Shown: positions 1-8,623, counted from the first letter of the stretch. The stretch: 64,000 nucleotides of DNA from Paenibacillus sp. PL2-23 (GCF_040834005.1 NZ_CP162129.1:2938001-3002000); one strand, 5' to 3'. Numbers and translations: made by a program. Notes: a model not told the origin generated them from the sequence alone.

Positions 1-276
1 ACCTGCAAATCGTTAAGGCTTCACCCTCTATTGTCGCCTAACCACAGGATTGTATGGCAATGTATCGATTCGGATCCACAGTGGATTGATACTCTTATAT
101 CTCTTGAAATTGAACAAAAGAATCAAAAAAGCCATATTACCTTCAAGCATGCAAACTGGAGAGAGGTCACATCATTTTATCGAAATTGTAATTATAATTG
201 GGCGATGTTCCTATACAGCATAAAGTCTTATTGTGAGGATGGGGCCGGTCTTCCTTATCAGAGACGAAAGTTTTAA
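1..276 (+). CDS. SRPBCC/AHSA1-like protein, C-terminal fragment
   Basis: The frame is open from the left edge and stops at 274-276, so the 5' end lies outside the window. The residues RIVWQCID, the FKHANW block and the ending LYSIKSYCEDGAG-PY match the C-terminal half of START/SRPBCC small-ligand-binding proteins, which have a beta core closed by a long C-terminal helix. A TTG at 31 could serve as a start but would leave only 81 residues, about half the family length. Another frame at 3-26 reads LQIVKASP, which is what one expects just before PNHRIVWQC. The gene may therefore be frameshifted near 25-35. Ligand and role are unknown. Confidence 0.5.
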   Translation, partial: TCKSLRLHPLLSPNHRIVWQCIDSDPQWIDTLISLEIEQKNQKSHITFKHANWREVTSFYRNCNYNWAMFLYSIKSYCEDGAGLPYQRRKF

Positions 277-302
277 TTATATCGTGAAAGAAGGCGTCCA
301 AT

Positions 303-767
303 ATGATGGAAATTGAACAACGTTTAGAAGCGCTTGGCATTAAGCTGCCTGCTGCGAGCAATCCTGCTGCCAGCTATTCCAACTTTGTGATTGTAAATGG
401 CCTGATGTTTGTGTCTGGTAAAGGCCCTAGTGGGAATCCAAAAGGCAAACTTGGCAGCACATTTACGACTGAACAAGGTTACGAATTTGCGAGACAAACG
501 GGAATTGAGGTTCTTGCCGTCCTCAAAGATGGGCTAGGATCTCTGGATCGAATTAAAAGAGTCGTTAAAGTCCAAGGATTTGTGAATGCAGAACCTGATT
601 TTGAAGAGCATCATAAGGTGCTAAACGGATTTTCTGAATTAATGTTTGATGTGTTCCAAAACAAAGGAGTACATGCAAGATCAGTGTTTGGGGCTGTTTC
701 AGTTCGAGAGAATCTTCCGATTATTGTTGATTCAATATTTGAAGTATCCATAGAAACCAAGGAATGA
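303..767 (+). CDS. RidA/YjgF/UK114 family protein
   Basis: This 154-residue protein belongs to the longer RidA subgroup, seen from the opening IEQRLEALGIKLP, the block FVIVNGLMFVSGKGP and the final ARSVFGAVSVRENLPIIVDS. RidA enzymes hydrolyse reactive enamines and imines released by PLP enzymes. The Arg of the ARS segment lies where the family's substrate-carboxylate-binding arginine is found. The start ATG follows AAGAAGG at a normal distance. The stop overlaps the next gene by four bases, so the two are translationally coupled. Members of this subgroup differ in activity, so deaminase function is inferred. Confidence 0.88.
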   Translation: MMEIEQRLEALGIKLPAASNPAASYSNFVIVNGLMFVSGKGPSGNPKGKLGSTFTTEQGYEFARQTGIEVLAVLKDGLGSLDRIKRVVKVQGFVNAEPDFEEHHKVLNGFSELMFDVFQNKGVHARSVFGAVSVRENLPIIVDSIFEVSIETKE

Positions 768-1771
768 TAAAAGTGAATTTTCCAGTTATGTATTCTACCT
801 TCAACGAGGAAGCGCTCAAGCAGTTTATTCAGGAGCATTACGACATTCCATCCATTATGTATTGTCGTTTATTAATGCGAGGAATGAATGACACGTTCCT
901 AGTCAAAACGCCTGGCTCCAAATATGTGTTTCGCGTCTATCGTACACCGTGGCGCAGCCATATCTCCGAGATTGCGTTCGAAGTGGAGCTTATCCAGCAT
1001 TTGTATAGGAATGGCGTTGCCGTGTCCTATCCCATTCAAGCATTAAACTCTACCTATATTCAAACCTTCCAAGCTCCTGAAGGCATCAGATATGGTCTAT
1101 TATTCAGTTACGCTGAAGGTGAACCGCTGAGGTTTGAAACCGAGGAATCGGCATACCACTATGGCAGATCAGTAGCAAGCTTGCACGACAAAAGCGATAT
1201 GTATGAAACGAAGCTCTCGCGACCTGCTCTGGACATAACTTATTTGATCGAGGAACCGCTAGGTATTATTCAACAGCACATGAGTCATCGCATGGAGGAT
1301 TATCATTTTATCGAACGAGTTGGGAACATGATCTCCGCGAAATTGACAGAAGTGCAGCATGGTTTGGACTGGGGAATCTGTCATGGGGATTTGCATGGGG
1401 GAAATGCTCATAAGACGGAGGAGACCATTACTCATTTCGATTTCGATATATGCGGCTATGGTTGGAGAGCGTATGATCTAGCTGTGTTCAAGTTTGCACG
1501 CGAAGTTGAAATGAAAACCCAGTCAGAGCAGAATGATACGATCTGGAATGGATTTCTAGCAGGCTATATGTCCATCAGAACATTAAGTCAAGCGGATCTT
1601 GATGCGGTTCCTTATTTGTGCGCGGCGAGACAAATTTGGCTGATGAGGCTAACGCTTCACTATTTCAGAGATCTGGACATCGCCGGTTCTGATGAGGCAG
1701 AAGCTGAATATTTTGATGGAGAAATGGAGCTGTTCAATAGGTTGATTTCTTCATGGAGAGGTAAGGGCTAG
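764..1771 (+). CDS. APH/choline-kinase-fold phosphotransferase
   Basis: The protein has 335 residues and the aminoglycoside-phosphotransferase kinase fold. Clear marks are the catalytic loop HGDLHGGNA near residue 208 and the metal-binding FDFDICGYGWRAYDLA that follows. The N-lobe contains MRGMNDTFLVKT and the lysine-like VFRVYR strand. It most resembles the homoserine kinase type II/SrkA group, which phosphorylate small hydroxyl metabolites or protein serines. The substrate is unknown and drug resistance should not be assumed. The ATG at 764 overlaps the ridA stop; a GTG at 773 sits nine bases after AAGGA and may be the real start. Confidence 0.85.
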   Translation: MIKVNFPVMYSTFNEEALKQFIQEHYDIPSIMYCRLLMRGMNDTFLVKTPGSKYVFRVYRTPWRSHISEIAFEVELIQHLYRNGVAVSYPIQALNSTYIQTFQAPEGIRYGLLFSYAEGEPLRFETEESAYHYGRSVASLHDKSDMYETKLSRPALDITYLIEEPLGIIQQHMSHRMEDYHFIERVGNMISAKLTEVQHGLDWGICHGDLHGGNAHKTEETITHFDFDICGYGWRAYDLAVFKFAREVEMKTQSEQNDTIWNGFLAGYMSIRTLSQADLDAVPYLCAARQIWLMRLTLHYFRDLDIAGSDEAEAEYFDGEMELFNRLISSWRGKG

Positions 1772-1800
1772 TCATTGAAGTGTGTTAGGAGGTTGCGGGA

Positions 1801-2109
1801 TTGAAGCTGCAAAAAAAGGTTCTATTAGAGGCCCTTTTGGTTGTAACGCTTGTTGGTGTATTGGTAATAGTGGCGACGATATTGGCCGGAGTTATCCAGA
1901 CTCAACATTATACTCCGGATATTATAAACCAATATGCATCGGTCGATCATTTGCAGGAGGAAGTAACAATAGTCACCGTGGCAACTTGGCCTGATCTTAA
2001 TGCCTTCGGAATTGGACTTCTATTGGCAGTAGTTCTATATTACGTGGTGAGAATCGGTATAAGGAATAGGAAGGCAAAAGCAAGGGGGAGGCGTCCTCCA
2101 TCGAATTAA
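1801..2109 (+). CDS. small two-helix membrane protein
   Basis: The 102-residue product starts at a TTG placed after TAGGAGGT. Residues about 8-32 form one hydrophobic helix and about 65-90 a second. A polar loop of some 30 residues lies between them, and the tail is very basic (RNRKAKARGRR), which suggests a cytoplasmic C-terminus. No family was recognised. It directly precedes another small membrane protein with almost no gap, so they are probably one transcript. A competing frame at 1782 gives a low-complexity product without its own ribosome site and was not used. Confidence 0.6.
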   Translation: MKLQKKVLLEALLVVTLVGVLVIVATILAGVIQTQHYTPDIINQYASVDHLQEEVTIVTVATWPDLNAFGIGLLLAVVLYYVVRIGIRNRKAKARGRRPPSN

Positions 2110-2111
2110 AT

Positions 2112-2501
2112 GTGAAGAGGCAGCTTAGAGGACTACTGATTCGCAGCTCATTGCTACTTATCATCTGCTTCACGCAAATAATAATTGGCTTTCAAACAGA
2201 GAGACCTGTCATATTCGATTTTATTTTCTTTCTTCTCACCTTGCTGTTTGCAGCGCTAATTGTTGTTCTCCTGTTGGACTATAGTTCGACGTCGTATGAT
2301 GTGCTGAATGGAAAAATCGTACATATACAGAATCAAATCATAAGTGTTGCGCTTGAGGAATCCAATCAAATGAAGCGGTACAAAATAATGGATGAACATG
2401 TGGTCCGTTCGCTGCGCGAAGGACTTCAGGTGACGATCCATGTCACTCGGCTATCGCGAATACCGAGAAGCATTCACATTATGAATCAGACCTCTCAATG
2501 A
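2112..2501 (+). CDS. small membrane protein with cytoplasmic beta domain
   Basis: The GTG start is two bases after the previous stop. The 129-residue product has two hydrophobic helices in residues about 8-60, then a hydrophilic C-terminal half (VLNGKIVHIQNQIISVAL...GLQVTIHVTRLSRIPRSI) whose alternating pattern suggests a small OB-like or beta-barrel domain such as is found in NfeD-like or DUF2500-like proteins. No family was assigned. The tight spacing with the preceding gene indicates cotranscription, and a terminator follows at once. Confidence 0.6.
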   Translation: MKRQLRGLLIRSSLLLIICFTQIIIGFQTERPVIFDFIFFLLTLLFAALIVVLLLDYSSTSYDVLNGKIVHIQNQIISVALEESNQMKRYKIMDEHVVRSLREGLQVTIHVTRLSRIPRSIHIMNQTSQ

Positions 2502-2509
2502 TTAACGCT

Positions 2510-2549
2510 CGCTTGTTTGGCTGACCTGGCTGGACAAGCGAATTTTTTT
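2510..2549 (+). terminator. intrinsic terminator
   Basis: CGCTTGT at 2510-2516 pairs with ACAAGCG at 2534-2540 and a run of seven T follows. It ends the small-membrane-protein transcript. Confidence 0.75.
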
Positions 2550-2651
2550 CGAAATTAAATAAATTGTCACCGTTCTATATCTACCACTTAATGTAAGTCA
2601 GTGGTACAATATTAAAATATGCCTCTAAGTTAGATCCATTAACCAAACAGC

Positions 2652-3041
2652 TTGGATGTGATCGACATGACAGTTGAACGGTACGCAGCGTTATGCATGG
2701 TTGTTATCATATCTTCGTTATTTCTTATGATGTTATTTCGAGATTTCCAGGCTCGCAAACGGGAGGAGAAGCTGGCGGTCGAGGTTGCCCGCGCCAGAGT
2801 TGTCGGAAAGCGTAAGGAGAAAGCGCCTAAGAATCGCCGAATTCCTCCATCCACCTTGTATTATGCGACCTTCGATATTCGCGGCGAGCTTGTCGAGTTT
2901 GCTCTTCATTCCGATGTTCATTATGAGCGGCTTGAGATCGGACAAGCGGGGACCCTTCACTTCCAGCGGCAGCATTGGTCATCCATGTTTATCGCTTTTC
3001 ATCAAGATGAGCAAGCAGCGAACAAAGCTTATGTGCAATAA
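2652..3041 (+). CDS. DUF2500-like membrane-anchored protein
   Basis: The protein has one N-terminal transmembrane helix (residues about 10-28) followed by a basic linker (RARVVGKRKEKAPKNRR). Its C-terminal part reads STLYYATFDIRGELVEFALHSDVHYERLEIGQAGTL. This is the pattern of DUF2500 and related domains, in which a membrane-tethered beta domain carries a YY-TF strand and a G-x-G-x-L turn. The exact function of the family is not known. The start is uncertain: TTG 2652, GTG 2658 and ATG 2667 are all in frame and none has a strong ribosome site. It is a monocistronic gene after a terminator. Confidence 0.7.
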   Translation: MDVIDMTVERYAALCMVVIISSLFLMMLFRDFQARKREEKLAVEVARARVVGKRKEKAPKNRRIPPSTLYYATFDIRGELVEFALHSDVHYERLEIGQAGTLHFQRQHWSSMFIAFHQDEQAANKAYVQ

Positions 3042-3128
3042 GGGCACGACGGTCTTCATCGGCATATGAATATTTTTTCCAAGTTGAAAGCATCCTTACA
3101 TTGTTCCACTAAGAAAGGAGAGAACAAG

Positions 3129-3575
3129 ATGAGCGTGCTTTATACGGCTTCCGTCACTGTGACGGGAGGGAGAGATGGACAGGTTGTATCCGATGACCAA
3201 GCAATTAATCTCAAGCTGGCTAGGCCCAATGCGCTTGGGGGCAATGGAGAGGGCACGAATCCGGAGCAGCTGTTCGCGGCTGGCTATGCCTCCTGCTTCG
3301 ACAGCGCCCTGCAGCTGATCATCGGCCGTCAGAAGCTGGAGGCGGTCCAGGGTACCGAGGTAACAGCTCATGTATCACTGCTGAAGGATGAGAGCGACAG
3401 CGGATATAAGCTGGGTGTGAAGCTGAATGTGAAGGTTATGGGCGTAGATCAGACCACCGCGAGCAAGCTTGTGGAGCAGGCCCATCAGGTCTGTCCTTAC
3501 TCCAAAGCGACCAAAGGCAATATTGAAGTAGAAACCGTGAGCAGCATCGGCTCTGCCGTTGGCGCAGCCACATAA
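3129..3575 (+). CDS. ohr: organic hydroperoxide resistance protein (Ohr/OsmC family)
   Basis: Ohr is a cytoplasmic dithiol peroxidase that reduces organic and fatty-acid hydroperoxides using lipoylated proteins as electron donors. The 148-residue length, the opening LYTASVTVTGGRDGQV, the first cysteine in GYASCFDSA (C56) and the second in VCPYSKAT (C122) all fit Ohr rather than generic OsmC. The start ATG at 3129 lies after AAAGGAG; an in-frame start at 3066 adds residues not seen in the family and was not chosen. No ohrR regulator is next to it in this window. A strong hairpin follows the gene. Confidence 0.92.
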   Translation: MSVLYTASVTVTGGRDGQVVSDDQAINLKLARPNALGGNGEGTNPEQLFAAGYASCFDSALQLIIGRQKLEAVQGTEVTAHVSLLKDESDSGYKLGVKLNVKVMGVDQTTASKLVEQAHQVCPYSKATKGNIEVETVSSIGSAVGAAT

Positions 3576-3587
3576 TTGGAAGACGAC

Positions 3588-3627
3588 AACCCGCCGGGCT
3601 TGAGGCTCGCGCGGGTTGATTTGTTTG
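3588..3627 (+). terminator. intrinsic terminator after ohr
   Basis: AACCCGC at 3588-3594 pairs with GCGGGTT at 3611-3617, followed by a T-rich stretch. Confidence 0.7.
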
Positions 3628-3763
3628 AATGAATCATTTCCGGTGAGCGTGATGCTGCAATCTTATATCCTTGTCCCAAGAGCCTGTCCAAAAACAAGAA
3701 AAATCGGTTATAATGATTCAGGAATAGGTGAATGTCATTTTTATAGAAGAAAGTGGGAGCAAT

Positions 3764-4483
3764 ATGGGACGTAAGTGGAATAACATCAAAGAAAAGAAAG
3801 CGTCCAAGGACGCAAATACGAGCCGAATATACGCCAAGTTCGGCGTTGAAATTTATGTAGCGGCCAAGAAGGGCGAGCCAGACCCCGAGTCGAACCGCGC
3901 TCTGAAGGTCGTGCTGGAGAGAGCCAAAACGTATAATGTTCCGAAAGCGATTATTGACCGCGCCTTGGATAAAGCAAAGGGCAGCAATGACGAGAACTAT
4001 CAGGAGCTGCGCTACGAGGGCTTTGGACCAAACGGCTCCATGGTCATCGTCGACACGCTAACTAACAATGTGAACCGTACCGCTCCAGCCGTTCGTTCGG
4101 CGTTCAACAAAAGCGGCGGCAGCATGGGCGTAAGCGGCTCTGTCGCCTATATGTTTGATGCGACGGCTGTATTCGGCATTACCGGCAAATCGCTGGATGA
4201 AGTGATGGAGCTTATGCTGGAGGCCGATGTTGACGTGCGCGATATAGTGGAGGAAGACGAATCCGTGATCGTCTATGCGGAGCCCGATCAATTCCACGCT
4301 GTTCAAGAAGCTTTCAAGCAAGCGGGCGTAACGGAATTTGACGTTGCCGAGCTGACCATGCTGGCGCAAAACTATGTGACATTGCCAGAAGAGAGCCAAG
4401 CTCAATTCGAGAAGCTGATCGATGCGCTTGAGGATCTGGAGGATGTCCAGCAGGTGTACCACAACGTGGAGCTGGAGGATTAA
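3764..4483 (+). CDS. YebC/PmpR family protein, YeeI type
   Basis: The product has 239 residues. The opening [18 protein letters not shown], the block GFGPNG at the domain junction and [15 protein letters not shown] are hallmarks of the YebC family, and the length and start match Bacillus YeeI (YebC2). The family was long annotated as transcriptional regulators. Recent work on YebC and YebC2 proteins points to a role on the ribosome that relieves stalling at proline-rich stretches. The ATG at 3764 is preceded by GGGAG; the in-frame extension to 3728 lacks family similarity. Confidence 0.9.
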   Translation: MGRKWNNIKEKKASKDANTSRIYAKFGVEIYVAAKKGEPDPESNRALKVVLERAKTYNVPKAIIDRALDKAKGSNDENYQELRYEGFGPNGSMVIVDTLTNNVNRTAPAVRSAFNKSGGSMGVSGSVAYMFDATAVFGITGKSLDEVMELMLEADVDVRDIVEEDESVIVYAEPDQFHAVQEAFKQAGVTEFDVAELTMLAQNYVTLPEESQAQFEKLIDALEDLEDVQQVYHNVELED

Positions 4484-4512
4484 TCGGCAACACGAATGAA
4501 CGGGTAGCAGCA

Positions 4513-4563
4513 AAAGAAGCCCTTGTCCTGGCAGCCAATCTGGCGCCTTGGAGGGGCTTCTTT
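4513..4563. terminator. bidirectional terminator between yebC and the cytochrome gene
   Basis: AAAGAAGCCC at 4513-4522 pairs with GGGGCTTCTTT at 4553-4563. The symmetrical A and T flanks allow use from both sides, which suits the convergent genes. Confidence 0.7.
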
Positions 4564-4595
4564 CCATATCCATATCATTATGATGTTGATGCTGT

Positions 4596-4955
4596 TTACT
4601 TAAAATCCTCGAGCCAATTCGCGAGCTCTACAAGCTCTTCCTCGCTTAAGCGCCCTTCGAAGGCCGGCATGCCGCCGCCACCCTTGACGATTTTTGTATA
4701 AATTTGCTGACGGTCCATCGACGCTCCGACTTGATCCAAAGCAGGTCCCATCGCACCCTTGTAATCTCCGCCATGGCAGCCCAAACAATTGGTTTGGTAG
4801 ATGGATTCCATACTCGCGGTATCTACAACGACCTCCGGCACGGACGCTGCGGGCTCCTCCTGAGCTGGAGCTTCCTTCTCCGGCAGCGCGAACAATAAGA
4901 GGCCCACGGCAAGCATGGCAGCAAGTCCAACCGCTGTGGCCATTATCCATTTCAT
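4596..4955 (-). CDS. membrane-anchored c-type cytochrome (c550/c551-like)
   Basis: The 119-residue protein has an uncleaved N-terminal helix (residues about 5-24), a Glu/Pro/Ala-rich linker and one heme c domain. The heme motif CLGCH is at residues 57-61 and the likely axial methionine is in GGGGMPAFEG (M96), as in Bacillus CccA/CccB-type cytochromes. It should shuttle electrons outside the membrane. The ATG at 4955 lies eight bases after AAGGAG; GTG 4964 and ATG 4961 are closer to that site than is usual. It is divergent from nosD, so it may supply electrons to a nos- or copper-linked function. Confidence 0.88.
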   Translation of the reverse strand: MKWIMATAVGLAAMLAVGLLLFALPEKEAPAQEEPAASVPEVVVDTASMESIYQTNCLGCHGGDYKGAMGPALDQVGASMDRQQIYTKIVKGGGGMPAFEGRLSEEELVELANWLEDFK

Positions 4956-5013
4956 GCTCATCACTCCTTCTCATGATCTTCATCTATAATAACTCTACCA
5001 CACACGTGTCCAA

Positions 5014-5031
5014 ATGACTCAATGGAGCCAT
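5014..5031. promoter_or_regulatory. 18-bp dyad motif shared with the PepSY gene promoter
   Basis: ATGACTCAATGGAGCCAT is an imperfect palindrome with 14 of 18 positions symmetric. It begins 59 bases upstream of the cytochrome c start codon. A copy with two substitutions is found at 10670-10687, 53 bases upstream of the PepSY gene start. The spacing and symmetry suggest a binding site for a dimeric regulator. The regulator is not identified. Confidence 0.5.
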
Positions 5032-5043
5032 AATTGTGGCGAT

Positions 5044-5072
5044 TTGAAGGCAGAATCAATCGATTCTGACAT
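5044..5072 (+). promoter_or_regulatory. candidate nosD promoter with dyad in the spacer
   Basis: TTGAAG at 5044-5049 and TGACAT at 5067-5072 are 17 bases apart and resemble a sigma-A promoter. The spacer holds CAGAATC (5051-5057) and GATTCTG (5062-5068), perfect inverted arms four bases apart, which could be a repressor site. Two direct copies of GATATTGGC follow at 5130 and 5154. The remainder of the 230-bp gap shows nothing else. Confidence 0.35.
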
Positions 5073-5188
5073 GCTTCGTTCACTGAAACAGCCCTGAATT
5101 AGCCCTTTCGAGTCATCCTAACAACGTCTGATATTGGCTAAAATAAATAGGATGATATTGGCGGAAGGGAGCTGAATGCCGGGACATT

Positions 5189-6544
5189 ATGAAAGGGTTA
5201 TTCAAATTATCGATTGGCTTTATCTCCATCACCGCATTGGCGCTGTCTAACGGAATATCGGTCGGAGGCGCACAATCGCCAATTAATAAGGATTTACAAG
5301 CTGCCATTGACAGCTCAGCAGAAGGAGAAGTGATGGTTCTAGCCAGCGGGGAATACGAGGGACCCATCATCATCAACAAGCCGATTACGATTCGAGCGGA
5401 GGATGGCGGGACGGTTACCTTGATGAACCGAACGGAGCAAGCTGCCGTCACCATCGCCGCTGACCGAGTTGCGCTTGTTGGCTTAACGATTCATGATGTG
5501 AGGCTGAAGGAGCAGCCCTCGATCTCGATTGTTAAATCCGACGAAGCCCTGCTGCACAAGCTGCATATTCGAACAGGATCTTATGGCATTCGTGCCACCG
5601 ATTCTAATCATATGACGATTCGTGAAGCGCTTATCGAGTGGGGGATTCCAGAGGAGGAGCGGAAGGTCAAGCTGTCCCAGAAGGGCAACGGCATTGACCT
5701 CTACCATTCCCATGACAATCGGCTCCTCCAGAACACCATTCTATCCATGCATGACGGCATCTATATGGAGAATAGCGATCGTAATGTGGTAGAGGACAAT
5801 CGTTTCGAGCGACTGCGATATGGGGTGCACTGCATGTATACAGCAGACGCCCTCATTCGAGGCAACACGGGTCAATATAACATTACGGGCGCAATGATTA
5901 TGGCTGTGCGAGGCGCAGAGGTCAGCGACAATCAATTCACCAGGCAAAATGAAAATGTTAACTCGCAGGGCATTCTATTGTTCGATGCTCACGACAGCGT
6001 GGTCCAGAATAATGAAGTGGCAGGAAACCGCGTGGGATTGTATGTGGAGCAATCTACCGGCAATCTCATAGCGGGTAACCAGGTGCTTGGCAATTTCATT
6101 GGTCTGCAGCTGCTGAAGGCGGAGAACAATGAAATGACCGACAATGTATTTGCCGGGAATGTTGTGCAAGCAGAGGCCCGACAAAGCACAAGCAATACGC
6201 TCGTCTCTAACTATTGGGATTCGTTCCAGGGCATTGATGCCGATGGAGACGGTCAAAGCGATCTCCAGTATGCCATCAGCCCTTTGTTCCAGAGCATCGT
6301 GAAAGCGAAGCCTGTGTTCCAGCTGTTCTTCCAATCGCCCAGCTTCGTCTTTCTGGAGGGGCTGTACCAATCTGACCGCGGCAGCTGGACTGCCGACAGT
6401 GGGCCGCTTATGAAGCCAAGCTTGTCCAGGGCAGGCGGGCAAGCCATGCAGACGGGAACCAACCTGATGACTGCTGCTGCAGGCTTGCTGCTGCTTCTCA
6501 TCGCCATATCTATACTATTACTAATGGGGGTAAGGAAACCATGA
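5189..6544 (+). CDS. nosD: NosD-like copper-maturation protein
   Basis: NosD is an exported right-handed beta-helix protein that works with the NosFY ABC transporter in building the copper sites of nitrous oxide reductase. The 451-residue protein begins with a signal sequence (residues about 1-28). It continues with parallel beta-helix repeats rich in NxF/N-xI turns, such as LLQNTILSMHDGIYMENSDRN broken over several coils. It ends in a transmembrane helix (about 428-447) with a basic tail. The start ATG at 5189 is far (about 19 bases) from the nearest AGGGAG, which is unusual. Its stop overlaps nosL. No nosZ is present in this window, so the true client protein is unknown. Confidence 0.87.
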   Translation: MKGLFKLSIGFISITALALSNGISVGGAQSPINKDLQAAIDSSAEGEVMVLASGEYEGPIIINKPITIRAEDGGTVTLMNRTEQAAVTIAADRVALVGLTIHDVRLKEQPSISIVKSDEALLHKLHIRTGSYGIRATDSNHMTIREALIEWGIPEEERKVKLSQKGNGIDLYHSHDNRLLQNTILSMHDGIYMENSDRNVVEDNRFERLRYGVHCMYTADALIRGNTGQYNITGAMIMAVRGAEVSDNQFTRQNENVNSQGILLFDAHDSVVQNNEVAGNRVGLYVEQSTGNLIAGNQVLGNFIGLQLLKAENNEMTDNVFAGNVVQAEARQSTSNTLVSNYWDSFQGIDADGDGQSDLQYAISPLFQSIVKAKPVFQLFFQSPSFVFLEGLYQSDRGSWTADSGPLMKPSLSRAGGQAMQTGTNLMTAAAGLLLLLIAISILLLMGVRKP

Positions 6545-7077
6545 AAATGAAAGCAAGTGTTTACCTATTAACATCGATCCTGTTCGTATTGCTGCTGAGC
6601 GCATGTGGAAGCAAGGCATATACACCGCAAGCGATTAATGAAGAAACGGATATATGCGTGATGTGCAACATGGCCGTCAAGGATGATCCGTACGCAACGC
6701 AAATCATCACCGTAGACGGACAATCGTTGAAATTCGATGATATCGGCTGCATGAACGAGTGGAAGGTCGAGAATGGTACAGACACAATTGGGGCTGAGTT
6801 TGTCCGTGATCATCACAGCGGCGATTGGGTGAAATACGAAACCGCTTATTACGCCTATCACAGCGATTACAAAACGCCGATGGCTTATGGCGTCATTTCG
6901 TTCTCCAGCGAGAAAGCTGCCCAGGCCTTCGTGCAAGAGCAAGGCAAAGGCGAGGTGTTGTCGGCTGAGATGCTCGCCAGCCATACTTGGGAAGTGAATC
7001 GGGATATGATGAATATGGAGCATATGGAACAGCATAAGGAAGAGATGCATCATACGGAAGGCGGCTCGCATTCGTGA
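6541..7077 (+). CDS. nosL: NosL copper-binding lipoprotein
   Basis: NosL is an outer-face lipoprotein that binds Cu(I) and delivers it during nitrous oxide reductase assembly. The 178-residue product has a lipobox ending LLLSAC (C22) and the conserved DICVMCNM, where C39 and C42 together with M44 form the metal site. The domain pattern VDGQSLKFDDIGCMNEW and the later AYYAYHSDYKTPMAYG are typical. The tail (from about residue 155) is rich in Met and His, which suggests extra copper binding. It overlaps nosD by ATGA and nosY by four bases. Confidence 0.92.
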   Translation: MKMKASVYLLTSILFVLLLSACGSKAYTPQAINEETDICVMCNMAVKDDPYATQIITVDGQSLKFDDIGCMNEWKVENGTDTIGAEFVRDHHSGDWVKYETAYYAYHSDYKTPMAYGVISFSSEKAAQAFVQEQGKGEVLSAEMLASHTWEVNRDMMNMEHMEQHKEEMHHTEGGSHS

Positions 7078-7895
7078 GCAGCTTCCGCCATATTGCCATT
7101 AGAGAGATGAAGCTGGGGTTCCGCAATCCCTGGTCTTACTCATTTATGGCGTTATTCACGTTATTCATGCTGGGACTGCTGCTCATTCAAGCACAAGGCT
7201 ATGGTCAGGGTTACTCCGGAACAACAGGCACGATTCTGAATTTAAGCTTGTATTTGCTGCCGCTTATGGCTCTGCTCCTGGGCTCTTTCTCCCTCACAAC
7301 GGAGAAGGAGGAGGGCAGCTGGGAATTATTATCGGTTTATCCGATCGCTACCTTCGCTTTTATATCCGGTAAGTTTGCAGGTCTGGCGGTAGTCATGCTT
7401 GTGATTGTAGCCGTTGGACTTGGGCTGGCCGGTCTAATCGGAGGAGCAGCCGGCTCGTCCTTTAGCTTGGAGACTTATGGTCAGCTCCTGGTGTTCACCG
7501 TCAGCACGTCGCTGCTCTATTTGGCCATTGCGATGCTAGCAGGCACATTAGCGCGTAATCGCTGGCAGGCGCTTACGATGGGTGTGGCCGTTTGGTTCTT
7601 CACCATTATTGCGTGGGCGCCTCTGTTATTATCCATGCTGGGCTTTCTGCCATACGGCTTCATCAAGCCTGCTCTATTGACACTGACCCTATTGAATCCA
7701 GCGGAGCTTGCTCGTTTGTATACGGTTGTGAAGCTGGGCGGGGGCGCTGTTCTGGGACCTGAATATTACGAATGGATGACTTGGGTGAAGCAGCCATCCG
7801 GGACGGCTGGATTTGTGGGACTCGTGCTGGCATGGATCGGCCTGGCACTTGCGATTTCATGGCTGGTCTGGGAGAGGAGGCGCTCGCGTGGATGA
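7074..7895 (+). CDS. nosY: NosY-type ABC transporter permease
   Basis: The 273-residue membrane protein begins with RHIAIREMKLGFRNPWSY, an amphipathic coupling segment usual for ABC-2 permeases, and has about six transmembrane helices. Together with NosF it should form the exporter that partners NosD. The loop LTTEKEEGSWELLSVYPI is the characteristic ABC-2 motif. The GTG start overlaps the nosL stop and the 3' end overlaps the nosF start, so translation is coupled along the operon. Confidence 0.88.
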   Translation: MSSFRHIAIREMKLGFRNPWSYSFMALFTLFMLGLLLIQAQGYGQGYSGTTGTILNLSLYLLPLMALLLGSFSLTTEKEEGSWELLSVYPIATFAFISGKFAGLAVVMLVIVAVGLGLAGLIGGAAGSSFSLETYGQLLVFTVSTSLLYLAIAMLAGTLARNRWQALTMGVAVWFFTIIAWAPLLLSMLGFLPYGFIKPALLTLTLLNPAELARLYTVVKLGGGAVLGPEYYEWMTWVKQPSGTAGFVGLVLAWIGLALAISWLVWERRRSRG

Positions 7896-8619
7896 GGCAT
7901 TCGTGAGGCTCAAGGATGTCACCAAGCGTTTTAAAAAGCAAGTCATTATTGAGGGGCTGCAGCTGGACGTTCGCAGGGGCAGCATATTGGCGTTATGCGG
8001 AGGCAATGGAGCAGGCAAAAGCACCATTATCAAAATGATTGCCGGCATTATGCAGCCTGATCGCGGCACCATTACAGTTGACAATGTGAGCTGGAAACGA
8101 GAGAGGAAGCGTTATGCAGAGCGGATCGGCTATATGCCGGATGAGTTCCGCTTCTCGCCCGGTCTGTCGGCAATGGAGACGCTGTCGTTCTGGGCGGCGC
8201 TTCGGGGACTGCCCAAAAGCAGGGCAGCCGAGGTGCTGGAGCAGGTGGGATTAGCGGATACCGGGAACAAGCCGGTGGCATCCTTCTCCAAAGGCATGCG
8301 TCAGCGCATGCTGTTCGGGCAAGCCCTATTGGCAAAGCCGCCGCTGGTCCTCATGGATGAGCCGACCAATGGGCTTGATCCCTATTGGATCGACACCTTC
8401 GTCAGGCAAGTGCGAGAGCTGGCCGCGAACGGGCAGACCGTCATCTTTTCCACTCATCAGCTACAGGTTGCAGAGGCGCTCGCCGATCATATCGCGTTGC
8501 TGCGGGGCGGCAGGATCGAGGTGGAAGGAAGCGGTGCGGATATTCGGCAGAAGCTAGGCGCTGCGGAGCTGCAGGACGCATTCACGGAATGGTTCGGGAT
8601 TCACGCAGAGCGACAATAG
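7888..8619 (+). CDS. nosF: NosF-type ABC transporter ATPase
   Basis: The 243-residue cytoplasmic ATPase carries Walker A GGNGAGKST (residues about 36-44), the signature FSKGMRQRM, Walker B LVLMDEP and the switch FSTHQ. It energises the NosY permease. The GTG at 7888 was chosen because GAGAGGAGG ends nine bases before it and because the upstream extension in frame is a shadow of nosY. It is the last gene of the operon and is closed by a strong hairpin. Confidence 0.9.
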   Translation: MDEAFVRLKDVTKRFKKQVIIEGLQLDVRRGSILALCGGNGAGKSTIIKMIAGIMQPDRGTITVDNVSWKRERKRYAERIGYMPDEFRFSPGLSAMETLSFWAALRGLPKSRAAEVLEQVGLADTGNKPVASFSKGMRQRMLFGQALLAKPPLVLMDEPTNGLDPYWIDTFVRQVRELAANGQTVIFSTHQLQVAEALADHIALLRGGRIEVEGSGADIRQKLGAAELQDAFTEWFGIHAERQ

Positions 8620-8623
8620 GACA

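Noticed and set aside
764..1771. Aminoglycoside resistance gene
   Set aside because: Only the general APH-fold motifs are present and it is coupled to ridA; a metabolic kinase is more likely.
1782..1994. 70-codon Gly/Ser/Cys-rich frame on the plus strand
   Set aside because: It overlaps the two-helix membrane protein gene, has low complexity and no ribosome site of its own.
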